8,441 nucleotides of DNA from CAUZEO01 sp963578625 (GTDB taxonomy: Bacteria > Verrucomicrobiota > Kiritimatiellia > SLOV01): NCBI GenBank assembly GCA_963578625.1, contig CAUZEO010000231.1, positions 1 through 8,441 on the forward strand, read 5' to 3'. This document shows positions 1 to 6,335 of the stretch, piece after piece (position 1 is the first letter of the stretch; each line of letters starts with the position of its first letter). The notes beneath the pieces were generated by a model. That model did not search any database. It was given only the letters and a program-made list of their open reading frames with translations, and was not told the DNA's origin. Position numbers and translations under genes: made by a program.

Positions 1-1317
1 CTGGAGGGCACACCCGTTCATTTTCGCACCCCTCGCGGAGCTGAGTCTGCGGGAATTTCCGTGATTCACCAGGAGTTGGCCCTGGTCCCACACCTGAGCG
101 TGGGCGAGAATATTTTCCTGGGAAAGGAACCGCACCGATGGGGCGTGGTTGATTGGGAAGTCCTTTTCGCCAGTGCCGGGAAGGTGCTGGAAGGGCTGGG
201 GCTGGCCATCAATCCGCGGCAGGAAACGAGCCGGTTGAGTATTGGCGTGCAGCAACTGGTCGAGATCGCCAAGGCACTTCACAAAGAGGCCCGGGTCCTG
301 ATTCTGGACGAGCCGACGTCCGCGCTTTCGGAGGAAGAAACCCGGGTTCTTTTGTCCCTGGTCAAGGCTCTCCGCTTGAAAGGTACGTCAATCGTTTATA
401 TCACCCACAAGCTCGAGGAAGTGTTTGAACTCGCCGACCGAATTACCGTTTTGCGCGACGGGTCTTCGGTGGCTACCGATCGGCGTGACAGATGGAAGCG
501 GGAAGACGTTGTACGCTACATGGTGGGCAGGCCGATCCAGGAGGTTTTTCCCGAGCGCCGTCGCGAACCGGGTAAAAAGATGCTGGAAGTTGAGAATCTT
601 TCAGTGCGGGACCCCCGGAATCCAGCCCGGAACCTTGTACAGGGTATTTCCTTTCATGTTTCATGCGGGGAAGTTCTTGGTCTTGCGGGGTTGATGGGGG
701 CTGGACGATCGGAGCTGCTTTGCACGCTTTTCGGGTATGCGCCCGGGCCCGCTCGCGGGGAGGTGCGGATCGCCGGCCGGCCGGTGAAGATTCGTTCTCC
801 GGGCGATGCCGTTCGCGAGGGGGTTGCGATGGTGCCGGAGGACCGGGGAACCCAAGGACTGATCGGGATTTTTTCGGTTCTGGAAAACCTCACCATGAGC
901 CACCTGGAGAGTTTCTGTACCGCCGGGATCATCGATACGATTCGCGAGTACGAGCAGTGCCGGAACCTGTCTCGGACCCTCCGGATCAAGAGCCCTTCAG
1001 TCCTGGTTCCCGCGGAGACTCTGTCCGGCGGAAATCAGCAAAAGGTCGTCATCGGCAAATGGTTGATGGATCGTCCGCGCATTCTCTTTCTTGATGATCC
1101 GACGCGCGGCATTGATGTCGGCGCAAAAGTGGAGATTTACAATCTGATCGACCGCCTGGCGGGGGAAGGCATGGCGGTTATTTTTGTCTCCAGCGAGTTG
1201 CCTGAAGTTCTTGGCGTGGCGGATCGCATCCTCGTGTTGCGCGAAGGCCGGCTGACCGGGGAATTTCAGTCCACCGAGGCCACTCCGGAATTGATCATGG
1301 AGGCGGCGACCGCGTGA
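1..1317 (+). CDS. xylG: Sugar ABC transporter ATP-binding protein, XylG/RbsA type (5' end outside window)
   Basis: This is the ATPase of a CUT2-family (ribose/xylose-type) sugar importer, which works on the inner face of the membrane and powers the adjacent permease. The frame is open from base 1 and the first residues fit the family's N-domain leading into the Q-loop (IHQELALVPHLSVGENIFLG), so the true start and first Walker A lie upstream; the GTG at 61 is internal. In the 438 visible residues, domain 1 has signature LSIGVQQ (79-85), Walker B LILDEPTSAL (D103/E104) and H-loop YITHKLEEV. Domain 2 has the family's variant Walker A GLMGAGRS (230-237), signature LSGGNQQ (341-347) and Walker B LFLDDPTRGIDVG. 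In domain 2 the usual catalytic Glu is Asp (D366) and the H-loop His is Ser (FVSSELPEV); the latter is common in this family. It overlaps the XylH-like permease, which favours xylose as substrate over ribose, but specificity is inferred. Confidence 0.93.
   Translation: MEGTPVHFRTPRGAESAGISVIHQELALVPHLSVGENIFLGKEPHRWGVVDWEVLFASAGKVLEGLGLAINPRQETSRLSIGVQQLVEIAKALHKEARVLILDEPTSALSEEETRVLLSLVKALRLKGTSIVYITHKLEEVFELADRITVLRDGSSVATDRRDRWKREDVVRYMVGRPIQEVFPERRREPGKKMLEVENLSVRDPRNPARNLVQGISFHVSCGEVLGLAGLMGAGRSELLCTLFGYAPGPARGEVRIAGRPVKIRSPGDAVREGVAMVPEDRGTQGLIGIFSVLENLTMSHLESFCTAGIIDTIREYEQCRNLSRTLRIKSPSVLVPAETLSGGNQQKVVIGKWLMDRPRILFLDDPTRGIDVGAKVEIYNLIDRLAGEGMAVIFVSSELPEVLGVADRILVLREGRLTGEFQSTEATPELIMEAATA
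1299..1303 (+). promoter_or_regulatory. Shine-Dalgarno for the permease, inside the end of the ATPase gene
   Basis: GGAGG lies 10 nt before the GTG at 1314. It supports that GTG as the permease start, with a GTGA start/stop overlap and likely translational coupling to the ATPase. Confidence 0.6.
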
Positions 1318-2513
1318 ACCATCGGAATCATCTGCCTTTCGATCTTCGCATCCTTTCCATGGCGCTGATCCTTGCCGCAATGTGGATGTTTTTCAGGGTA
1401 CAGGTCGGTGGATTTTATTTCAGCGGCGACAGCATATCCAACCTCAGCCGGGACATGGCGACTTGGACGATTCTCGCGGCAGGAATGACGCTGATCATTG
1501 TTGCCGGGCACATTGACCTGTCGGTTGGTTCTCTCCTTGCCCTGGTCGCCGCGTCCTGCGCTTTCATGATCGACCCGGAACAGGGGAGGGGCTGGAGCGC
1601 GAGCATCGCGGTTCCTGTCGCGTTGCTTTTGGGCACCGCTCTCGGGTTTCTTCAAGGCGTCATCGTAGCCGGATTCCGGGTTCCGGCTTTCATCGTTACG
1701 CTGGGGGGCATGTTTATATTCCGGGGGATGACGATGAAGGTTGGAGCCAGAGATCCTCGCGTGCCCGATGACAGCTGGGTCTCGGCGCTTGGCTTTGGGT
1801 CGCTTGAGGCATCTAAAGGATGGGTTCTGGGGTTGGCGTTTGTTCTTGTTGTTGTTTTGCTTCACGTTCTGAGCCGAAGGCGTAGGCGACGTATGGAATT
1901 GCCGGTCGGGGCGATGTGGATTTTTGCGGTGAAGGTTGTGGCGCCGTCGGCCCTGGTACTTATTTTTATCGCCAAAGCGAACCAGGCAAGGGGAGTTCCC
2001 TATCAGACCCTGATGATGATGGCGGTGATCGTTGCTGTTTACTTTGTGGCAAAGCATACCCGGTTTGGGCGCCGGGTCTACGCCGTCGGCGGCAACGCGA
2101 CCGCGGCGCGTCTTTCGGGGATATCCGTAGAGAAAACGACGGTGCTGGTTTTCACGCTGATGGGGCTTCTCGCTGGAATTGCGGGGATCGTGTGGATGGC
2201 TCAGAACCAGGGTTCGACCAAGAACGCCGGGACATTTTACGAATTATACGCCATTGCTGCGTGTGTGATCGGGGGCACAAGCCTGATGGGAGGGCGCGGC
2301 ACCGTTTTCGGCGCCTTTCTGGGGGCGCTGGTCATGGCAACCGTGATCCAGGGAATGGATTACACCGATCTGGAAAACTGGTTGCAGTTGGTCGTTCGCG
2401 GCGCGGTCCTGATTCTCGCGGTGGCGATCGACATTGCAACGAAAAACCCTCCACCGTGGATGTTGCGATTCCGGGAGACGATCCCCCGGCGAAAATTAGA
2501 AGACGAGGTTTGA
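1314..2513 (+). CDS. xylH: Sugar ABC transporter permease, XylH type
   Basis: This is the membrane-spanning subunit of the same CUT2 sugar importer. Its 399 residues match the length of XylH (about 390-400) better than RbsC (about 320). Family motifs are clear: ILAAGMTLIIVAGHIDLSVGS in the second membrane segment, VPAFIVTLGGMFIFRG in the middle, the ATPase-contacting cytoplasmic loop GGNATAARLSGISVEKT, and IGGTSLMGGRGTVFGAFLGAL near the C-terminus. About ten hydrophobic segments are visible. An Arg-rich loop (SRRRRRRMEL) about halfway sits between two membrane segments, where XylH proteins carry an extra stretch relative to RbsC. The GTG start overlaps the ATPase stop by 4 bp and has a GGAGG 10 nt upstream, so the two are probably translationally coupled. 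Xylose specificity is inferred from length and motif pattern; a related pentose or sugar alcohol is possible. Confidence 0.93.
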   Translation: MNHRNHLPFDLRILSMALILAAMWMFFRVQVGGFYFSGDSISNLSRDMATWTILAAGMTLIIVAGHIDLSVGSLLALVAASCAFMIDPEQGRGWSASIAVPVALLLGTALGFLQGVIVAGFRVPAFIVTLGGMFIFRGMTMKVGARDPRVPDDSWVSALGFGSLEASKGWVLGLAFVLVVVLLHVLSRRRRRRMELPVGAMWIFAVKVVAPSALVLIFIAKANQARGVPYQTLMMMAVIVAVYFVAKHTRFGRRVYAVGGNATAARLSGISVEKTTVLVFTLMGLLAGIAGIVWMAQNQGSTKNAGTFYELYAIAACVIGGTSLMGGRGTVFGAFLGALVMATVIQGMDYTDLENWLQLVVRGAVLILAVAIDIATKNPPPWMLRFRETIPRRKLEDEV

Positions 2514-2538
2514 TTTGAAGGCCGCCCGGCGGTATGAC

Positions 2539-2542
2539 GAGG
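2539..2542 (+). promoter_or_regulatory. Shine-Dalgarno deciding the start of the cytochrome c/DUF2231 gene
   Basis: GAGG lies 5 nt before the ATG at 2548. A second GAGG at 2505-2508 lies 6 nt before an in-frame TTG at 2515; both sit in copies of the octamer GACGAGGT (2502-2509 and 2536-2543). ATG is preferred as the stronger codon, but a minor longer product cannot be excluded. Confidence 0.5.
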
Positions 2543-2547
2543 TGTAT

Positions 2548-3675
2548 ATGACTGCTTCTGTTGAACATCCTGAGCCAATTCCTCCAGCGGAGCCGGTGCC
2601 CGCCGCGCCCCCGGGTGAAAAGATTTCGGAGACGGAAAAATCGCCCCCCCCGTTGTTTGCAATCGTTGCTTTTGTCGTGACAGTACTTTTGTTCGCGACG
2701 GCTTTTCTTTCAGGTTTCGGTTTCAAAGTGCCCGATCAGGTTTCGTTCGTCGGTCGTTTTCATCCGGTGCTCCTTCACCTTCCGATCGGATTGCTTGTCG
2801 GATTGTTTTTTGTAGAAATAACCAACGGTCTCCTTTCATCGGCGGATCTTCGTCCCGCGGCCTGGACCCTTTTGTGGCTCACCAGTGTTTCGGCGGTACT
2901 TACCGCCCTGCTGGGGGCTTTTCTCGCAATGGGTGGGGGCTATAACGAGGACACTCTTTTCTGGCATCGCTGGCTGGGCACCTCGGTAGCGATTGTCACC
3001 GTTTGGATGCTTGCTTTTCGCCTTCACGCGCGGAGCCGGAAAGCGAAGAAGACACCTTTCATTTATTACGCGCTTTTGGTCGTCGCGGTCGGTCTGATCG
3101 GTCCTGCCGGACACAACGGAGGATCCCTGACCCATGGAAAAGGATACCTCCTGAGATACATGCCGGACTCCATTCGAGGCATGATCGGACTCGCTCCTGC
3201 CGCAGTGGACGAACCGATCGAGATCGATGAATTTGAGTTCGTTGAAGAGGAGCCCCCGGGACTGGAAGAAGCGGCTCCTCCCGCCGATGAGTCTTCGGCA
3301 GAGCCTGTTCCGCCGGGCGCGGTCATCCCCGGCTCCCACGTGTCCGCGTTCTTGCCAATTCTGCAGCACTATTGCGGCGCCTGCCACGGTGCGGCGAAAC
3401 AAAAGGGCAACCTGCGGTTGGACTCTCTCGAGGCTGCGCTGCGGGGAAGTCATGACGGGCTGGTTATCAAGCCCGGTTCGGCGGAGCAAAGTCCGCTGAT
3501 TCAGCGGATGATCCTGCCGCTCGAACACGAGGATCATATGCCGCCCGACGGGAAACCACAGCCTGGCGAAGACGACATTGCCGTGCTTCGATCGTGGATT
3601 GATTCCTGGGAATCCGGGGAGGCGGCACCGGACGAAACGAAAATCCTTGAGGACGAAGAGGCCGCCGGTCAGTAG
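2548..3675 (+). CDS. Membrane protein with DUF2231-like domain and PSCyt1-like cytochrome c domain
   Basis: This appears to be a membrane-bound haem protein, probably in electron transfer outside the cytoplasmic membrane; the exact role is unknown. From the ATG it has 375 residues. A Pro/Glu-rich N-terminus is followed by five hydrophobic segments (about 36-58, 73-93, 105-129, 142-159, 171-189). These carry the conserved-looking FHPVLLHLPIG (H72, H77), FWHRWLG (H140) and GHNGGSLTHG (H189, H196) typical of DUF2231-like proteins fused to Planctomycete cytochromes. An acidic, Pro-rich linker (about 220-262) leads to a cytochrome c domain with haem site CGACH (C276, C279, H280) and a likely axial Met in the HMPPDG motif (M331). 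Many relatives go on into leucine-rich repeats or other modules; this one ends just after PSCyt1. It starts 34 bp after the permease on the same strand, so it may share that transcript, but a link to sugar uptake is not evident. An alternative TTG start at 2515 adds 11 residues. Confidence 0.85.
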   Translation: MTASVEHPEPIPPAEPVPAAPPGEKISETEKSPPPLFAIVAFVVTVLLFATAFLSGFGFKVPDQVSFVGRFHPVLLHLPIGLLVGLFFVEITNGLLSSADLRPAAWTLLWLTSVSAVLTALLGAFLAMGGGYNEDTLFWHRWLGTSVAIVTVWMLAFRLHARSRKAKKTPFIYYALLVVAVGLIGPAGHNGGSLTHGKGYLLRYMPDSIRGMIGLAPAAVDEPIEIDEFEFVEEEPPGLEEAAPPADESSAEPVPPGAVIPGSHVSAFLPILQHYCGACHGAAKQKGNLRLDSLEAALRGSHDGLVIKPGSAEQSPLIQRMILPLEHEDHMPPDGKPQPGEDDIAVLRSWIDSWESGEAAPDETKILEDEEAAGQ

Positions 3676-3731
3676 CCGGTTCCGGCGAGCAGATCAGCGT
3701 CGCTTCCGGCAGTCGAAGCAGAAGATCTTTT

Positions 3732-4525
3732 CGATGCGCTTTTCCATCCGGGGCGGCTCGACTGAGCAACGTAAACACCTTCGGCAGCTACACCTCCTTC
3801 GGGGGGATCATTATCCAGGGCGACAATTATGATATCAGTGGAAACCCACTGACGTTGACGAATCACTTTTCCGCCGAGATCGGCGCACAGTCGAACACGT
3901 TCCGGCCGGGTATTCGACTTGGCGCGGGAATTTATCTCAGGGCACTGGGGTTCGGCCAGCAGCTCAAGTTCCTGGGCGATATCGAACTCAATGGATACAA
4001 TCTTACCTTGCTCAGCAAAGGGGAACTCGAGTGCGGCGGTAAAATCAGCGACGCCGCGGTGTGCTCGGCGAGCAACCAGATCGGGAACAATTAGCAGGTC
4101 ACCATCCGTCCGGCCGGGCGAAGTGGATCTTGGCGCAGGCGGAGTGCTCACGGTGGGAGGAAGCAACCTGTCCACAACGTTCCGCGGCGAGATGGCGGGT
4201 AGCGCAAGCCCGGTAAAACCGGGGCGTTTGCCTTTGTGCTGAGTGGCGTGAATACCGACACCGGAAACATCCTGGTCGAAGAAGGCTCGCTGCCGGACCG
4301 GCTGCAATCACGGATGTGTATGTCTCGGCGGAAGGGTTTATTCACGTTGTCGGTCTCGGCCAGCCGAACCTGATTTACACCGTTGAGGCGACCGGCAGGA
4401 TCTCCGATGCCGGGGAGTGGTTTCAGATTTCGTCGCCGCAGGCCAATGGGGCGGGGGTATTCGAAGTGTTTTACAAAGCGGGCATGTTTCGCCCGGGCCG
4501 ATGCTACCGGGTGAGTTTGCCGTGA
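3732..4525 (+). pseudogene. Decayed autotransporter-associated beta-strand repeat protein
   Basis: No intact frame exists here, but successive fragments in different frames read as one protein family. About 3762-4094 reads SNVNTFGSYTSFGG, then GDNYDISGNPLTLTN, then LKFLGDIELNGYNLTLLSKG, and ends at an in-frame TAG (4092-4094). A second frame (about 4110-4214) gives VDLGAGGVLTVGGSNLSTTF. A third (about 4215-4287) gives KTGAFAFVLSGVNTDTGN and ILVEEGSL, the hallmark of the autotransporter-associated beta-strand repeat (TIGR02601/PATR type). A fourth frame (about 4293-4525) gives the C-terminal tail with VSAEGFIHVVGLGQPN, YTVEAT, and the final CYRVSLP before a TGA. At least three frame changes plus a stop, with intact genes on both sides, argue for real decay rather than general sequencing error. 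The 5' limit is approximate, since the frame stays open back to the cytochrome gene without recognisable family sequence. The parent would have been a secreted or surface beta-helix protein. Confidence 0.75.
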
Positions 4526-4534
4526 GCGTGACCG

Positions 4535-6049
4535 CTAAGGAACCGCCAACCGGAACACGGCGCTGTTGCCTGCGCCTGTCACGGACATCATGCCGGTAAC
4601 ACTGGATAGTTCGCCGGTCGCGATCGCCGACCACGTCGGGGAGGCGTCGCCGATGTTCTCCGATTTCTCCAGCACAAGAACCGGCGGCGCCGGTTGCGTG
4701 AGCCAGTCCACCTCAACCGTATTGTTGGAAATTGTGAATGTGATATCGCTGATCTGCAGATCCGGCGATACGATCGGTTGTGAGATCTTGAGTTGCGGTG
4801 TTGAACTCACGCCGTCAAACACAATGTCCCGCGCGCCGAACAGGTTCATTCCCATGATGCCAAAGATGCTGCCGGAGATATTGACGACAACGACCGGTAC
4901 ATTGTTCCACTCGACGAGGCTCGGCAGACTCAAGCGGGTTGGCTGGGCGGCAATTTTCAACGAGTCGATATAGAAACCGGGACGAATGGACGATCCTCCA
5001 ATGCCTTTCACCTCGACCTCGAAATCGGGGTTCAATAAAACGAGGCCGAGTTGCGTTGCGGCGGCCTCACTGATAATGGTTCCGAGCGCGGCTGTATCGA
5101 CAATCATGTTCCCGGAAGCCAGCTGCGAATCGTTACTCAAAACCACGCTGTTCTGTGTCTCATACAATGTGCTGTCCAATCCGATCAGCGAGGGAAGCAG
5201 GGGTACAAATTCGAAGGTGTCGAGGTCGAACCAGAGTGTGTACGCGACCGGCCCCGGGGTCGGGGTGAGCCGGAGATCGATCTCCCAGTCCAGTGCGGGA
5301 ATCAATGGATCCAGGGGATCCGGAAAGAGTTCAACTGATGGTGAGCGAACACCGTCGTCGTTTCCGGGAAAAGGAACAAGCTGGGAATGGCGAATCACGG
5401 AGACGAAATAGGCGAAAAACGGCGCGCCAAGTACCGTCGGGATTGTCTGCCCCGATTGGAAGTTCGCCAGCGTATTGACGCCGGCTGAAAAATTCCCCTG
5501 CCCTTGCAGCAGGTTGGTCTGCACTCCCGCAGGAGACAGATGTTGCAGCCCATGCGCAAAGAAACCTACCGGCATGGTTGCGCCAAGAATTATAATGGAC
5601 CCACCGACGCCGCCAATGGGAAGGAAACCGGCGGATGAAATGAACTCATTCACAAGCCCCAACGAGACGGCCTCTTCGTATCCGATCAGGGTCGTCGCCG
5701 CCCCGCTGTCCAGGATCATCGGGATGTAGTCGCGCGTTCTGGTGGGAAGCAGGTTTCCCGAGAACGAAAGATGAAGTGAAGCCAGCAGGTCCTCTTCGCC
5801 GGAGCGTTGGTCAGTGACCGCAAGAGCGACGGCGGAAAAGACACCCCCCAGCGGAGGCGTCTCGGCGAATGGCGATGAACCGGCGGTCTCGACGGGCGGA
5901 CTGCCCATCGGCTCGATTGCAGTAACCATAATGGGACCCTTGCCTACTTCGATTTCATTGGACTGAGCTCCCCACGCTGCCCCCAGGAGTAAAAGCGTGG
6001 GGAGGGATGCGAATATAATGAAGTCGGGCAAAGGGGGTCTGGTCGTCAT
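4535..6049 (-). CDS. Exported protein with two retropepsin-like aspartic protease lobes
   Basis: This is a likely secreted or periplasmic aspartic peptidase or a peptidase-derived binding protein; its substrate is unknown. The 504 residues begin with a hydrophobic signal peptide (core about 11-25, cleavage near 27-28). Lobe 1 has MILDSGAATTLI (D114-S-G-A) and a later hydrophobic-hydrophobic-Gly motif TVLGAPFF (V206-L-G). Lobe 2 has MIVDTAALGTIIS (D318-T-A-A) and GIMGMNLFG (I398-M-G). The same order of Asp motif, variable strands and Gly motif occurs twice, a pepsin-like bilobed layout built from retropepsin-type units. The second Asp motif has Ala where Gly is the rule. A C-terminal module (about 431-504, ending VFRLAVP) resembles beta-sandwich tails of PVC surface proteins. 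ATG 6049 is preceded by a weak GAGAG. The gene is monocistronic as far as seen and converges on the pseudogene with a 9-bp gap. Family assignment rests on motifs only. Confidence 0.8.
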   Translation of the reverse strand: MTTRPPLPDFIIFASLPTLLLLGAAWGAQSNEIEVGKGPIMVTAIEPMGSPPVETAGSSPFAETPPLGGVFSAVALAVTDQRSGEEDLLASLHLSFSGNLLPTRTRDYIPMILDSGAATTLIGYEEAVSLGLVNEFISSAGFLPIGGVGGSIIILGATMPVGFFAHGLQHLSPAGVQTNLLQGQGNFSAGVNTLANFQSGQTIPTVLGAPFFAYFVSVIRHSQLVPFPGNDDGVRSPSVELFPDPLDPLIPALDWEIDLRLTPTPGPVAYTLWFDLDTFEFVPLLPSLIGLDSTLYETQNSVVLSNDSQLASGNMIVDTAALGTIISEAAATQLGLVLLNPDFEVEVKGIGGSSIRPGFYIDSLKIAAQPTRLSLPSLVEWNNVPVVVVNISGSIFGIMGMNLFGARDIVFDGVSSTPQLKISQPIVSPDLQISDITFTISNNTVEVDWLTQPAPPVLVLEKSENIGDASPTWSAIATGELSSVTGMMSVTGAGNSAVFRLAVP

Positions 6050-6081
6050 GGCGATACGTCTCTCGAGGCTTTACGGAGATT

Positions 6082-6090
6082 TCACGTAAG
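6082..6090 (+). repeat. Direct repeat TCACGTAAG, copy 1
   Basis: An identical copy lies at 6167-6175, 85 bp away, on the other side of the putative -10/-35 pair. Copy 1 lies just downstream of the putative -10 on the minus strand, where a regulator could bind. It is short enough to be chance. Confidence 0.4.
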
Positions 6091-6095
6091 TATGT

Positions 6096-6124
6096 AGCAT
6101 ATAGTATGCCGTAGAATCGGGCAA
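6096..6124 (-). promoter_or_regulatory. Putative sigma70-type promoter for the aspartic protease gene
   Basis: On the minus strand, TTGCCC (6119-6124) and TATGCT (6096-6101) are separated by exactly 17 nt. The -10 hexamer ends 46 bp before the ATG at 6049. The local AT-rich sequence contrasts with the GC-rich genes. This is a visual consensus match only. Confidence 0.35.
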
Positions 6125-6166
6125 ATTTTTACCCATCCCCTTAAAAAGATGATCGCCCCGGAATGA

Positions 6167-6175
6167 TCACGTAAG
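6167..6175 (+). repeat. Direct repeat TCACGTAAG, copy 2
   Basis: This is the second copy of the 9-mer at 6082-6090, upstream of the putative protease promoter and 17 bp before the large palindrome. GAGATTT occurs near both copies as well (6076-6082 and 6180-6186). Confidence 0.4.
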
Positions 6176-6192
6176 AGCAGAGATTTCCACCT

Positions 6193-6234
6193 CGTTGGCA
6201 TTTGTAACCACGATCGTGGCTGCAAATGCCAACG
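6193..6234. repeat. 42-bp near-perfect palindrome with nested 12-bp perfect palindrome
   Basis: The outer arms CGTTGGCATTTG (6193-6204) and CAAATGCCAACG (6223-6234) are exact reverse complements. Moving inward, TAA faces CTG with two departures from perfect pairing (one a possible G-U). The centre CCACGATCGTGG (6208-6219) is again a perfect palindrome. In total 19 of 21 positions per arm match about a centre at 6213/6214. No T-run follows on either strand, so it does not look like an intrinsic terminator. It could be a multi-site operator, a REP-like dispersed element, or an RNA hairpin in the 5' leader of the toroid gene. Confidence 0.85.
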
Positions 6235-6335
6235 GTGTTACGAATGCACAGGTTCGGGGTAAGACTCGACAAACGGGAGCAAAGCCTTCTAGATTCGCCG
6301 CTCCGAATGCAGGATCAGCGTTGTCTGGCCGACTT

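Larger units (their letters stand above)
6050..6335. other. Divergent intergenic region between the protease and toroid genes
   Basis: This 286-bp region separates the divergent minus-strand protease gene from the plus-strand toroid gene. It holds a promoter-like pair for the protease gene, two TCACGTAAG direct repeats and a 42-bp palindrome. Reading frames through it (both strands from the palindrome) look spurious: the palindrome makes both strands spell similar peptides. No tRNA or known riboswitch was recognised. No strong promoter for the plus-strand gene could be picked by eye. Confidence 0.6.

Noticed and set aside
1266..2057. Long minus-strand open frame (263 codons) opposite the permease
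   Set aside because: Its product is rich in Arg, Asn, His and Gln with no recognisable domain, and it lies antisense to a clear XylH-type permease. It is a mirror effect of the coding sequence.
3673..3687. GCCGG-TT-CCGGC hairpin after the cytochrome gene as a terminator
   Set aside because: The stem is only 5 bp and there is no following T-run.
4986..5411. Plus-strand open frame opposite the aspartic protease gene
   Set aside because: The Ser-rich, low-complexity product has no family features, and the minus strand encodes a full-length exported protein with paired motifs.
6193..6234. Integron attC site
   Set aside because: The palindrome lacks the paired RYYYAAC/GTTRRRY core sites with extrahelical bases, and no integrase or cassette array is visible.
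6195..6335. N-terminal extension of the toroid protein to an ATG-equivalent start at 6195
   Set aside because: The extra 47 residues translate the palindrome and the non-coding leader, and the protein fold begins after ATG 6336.
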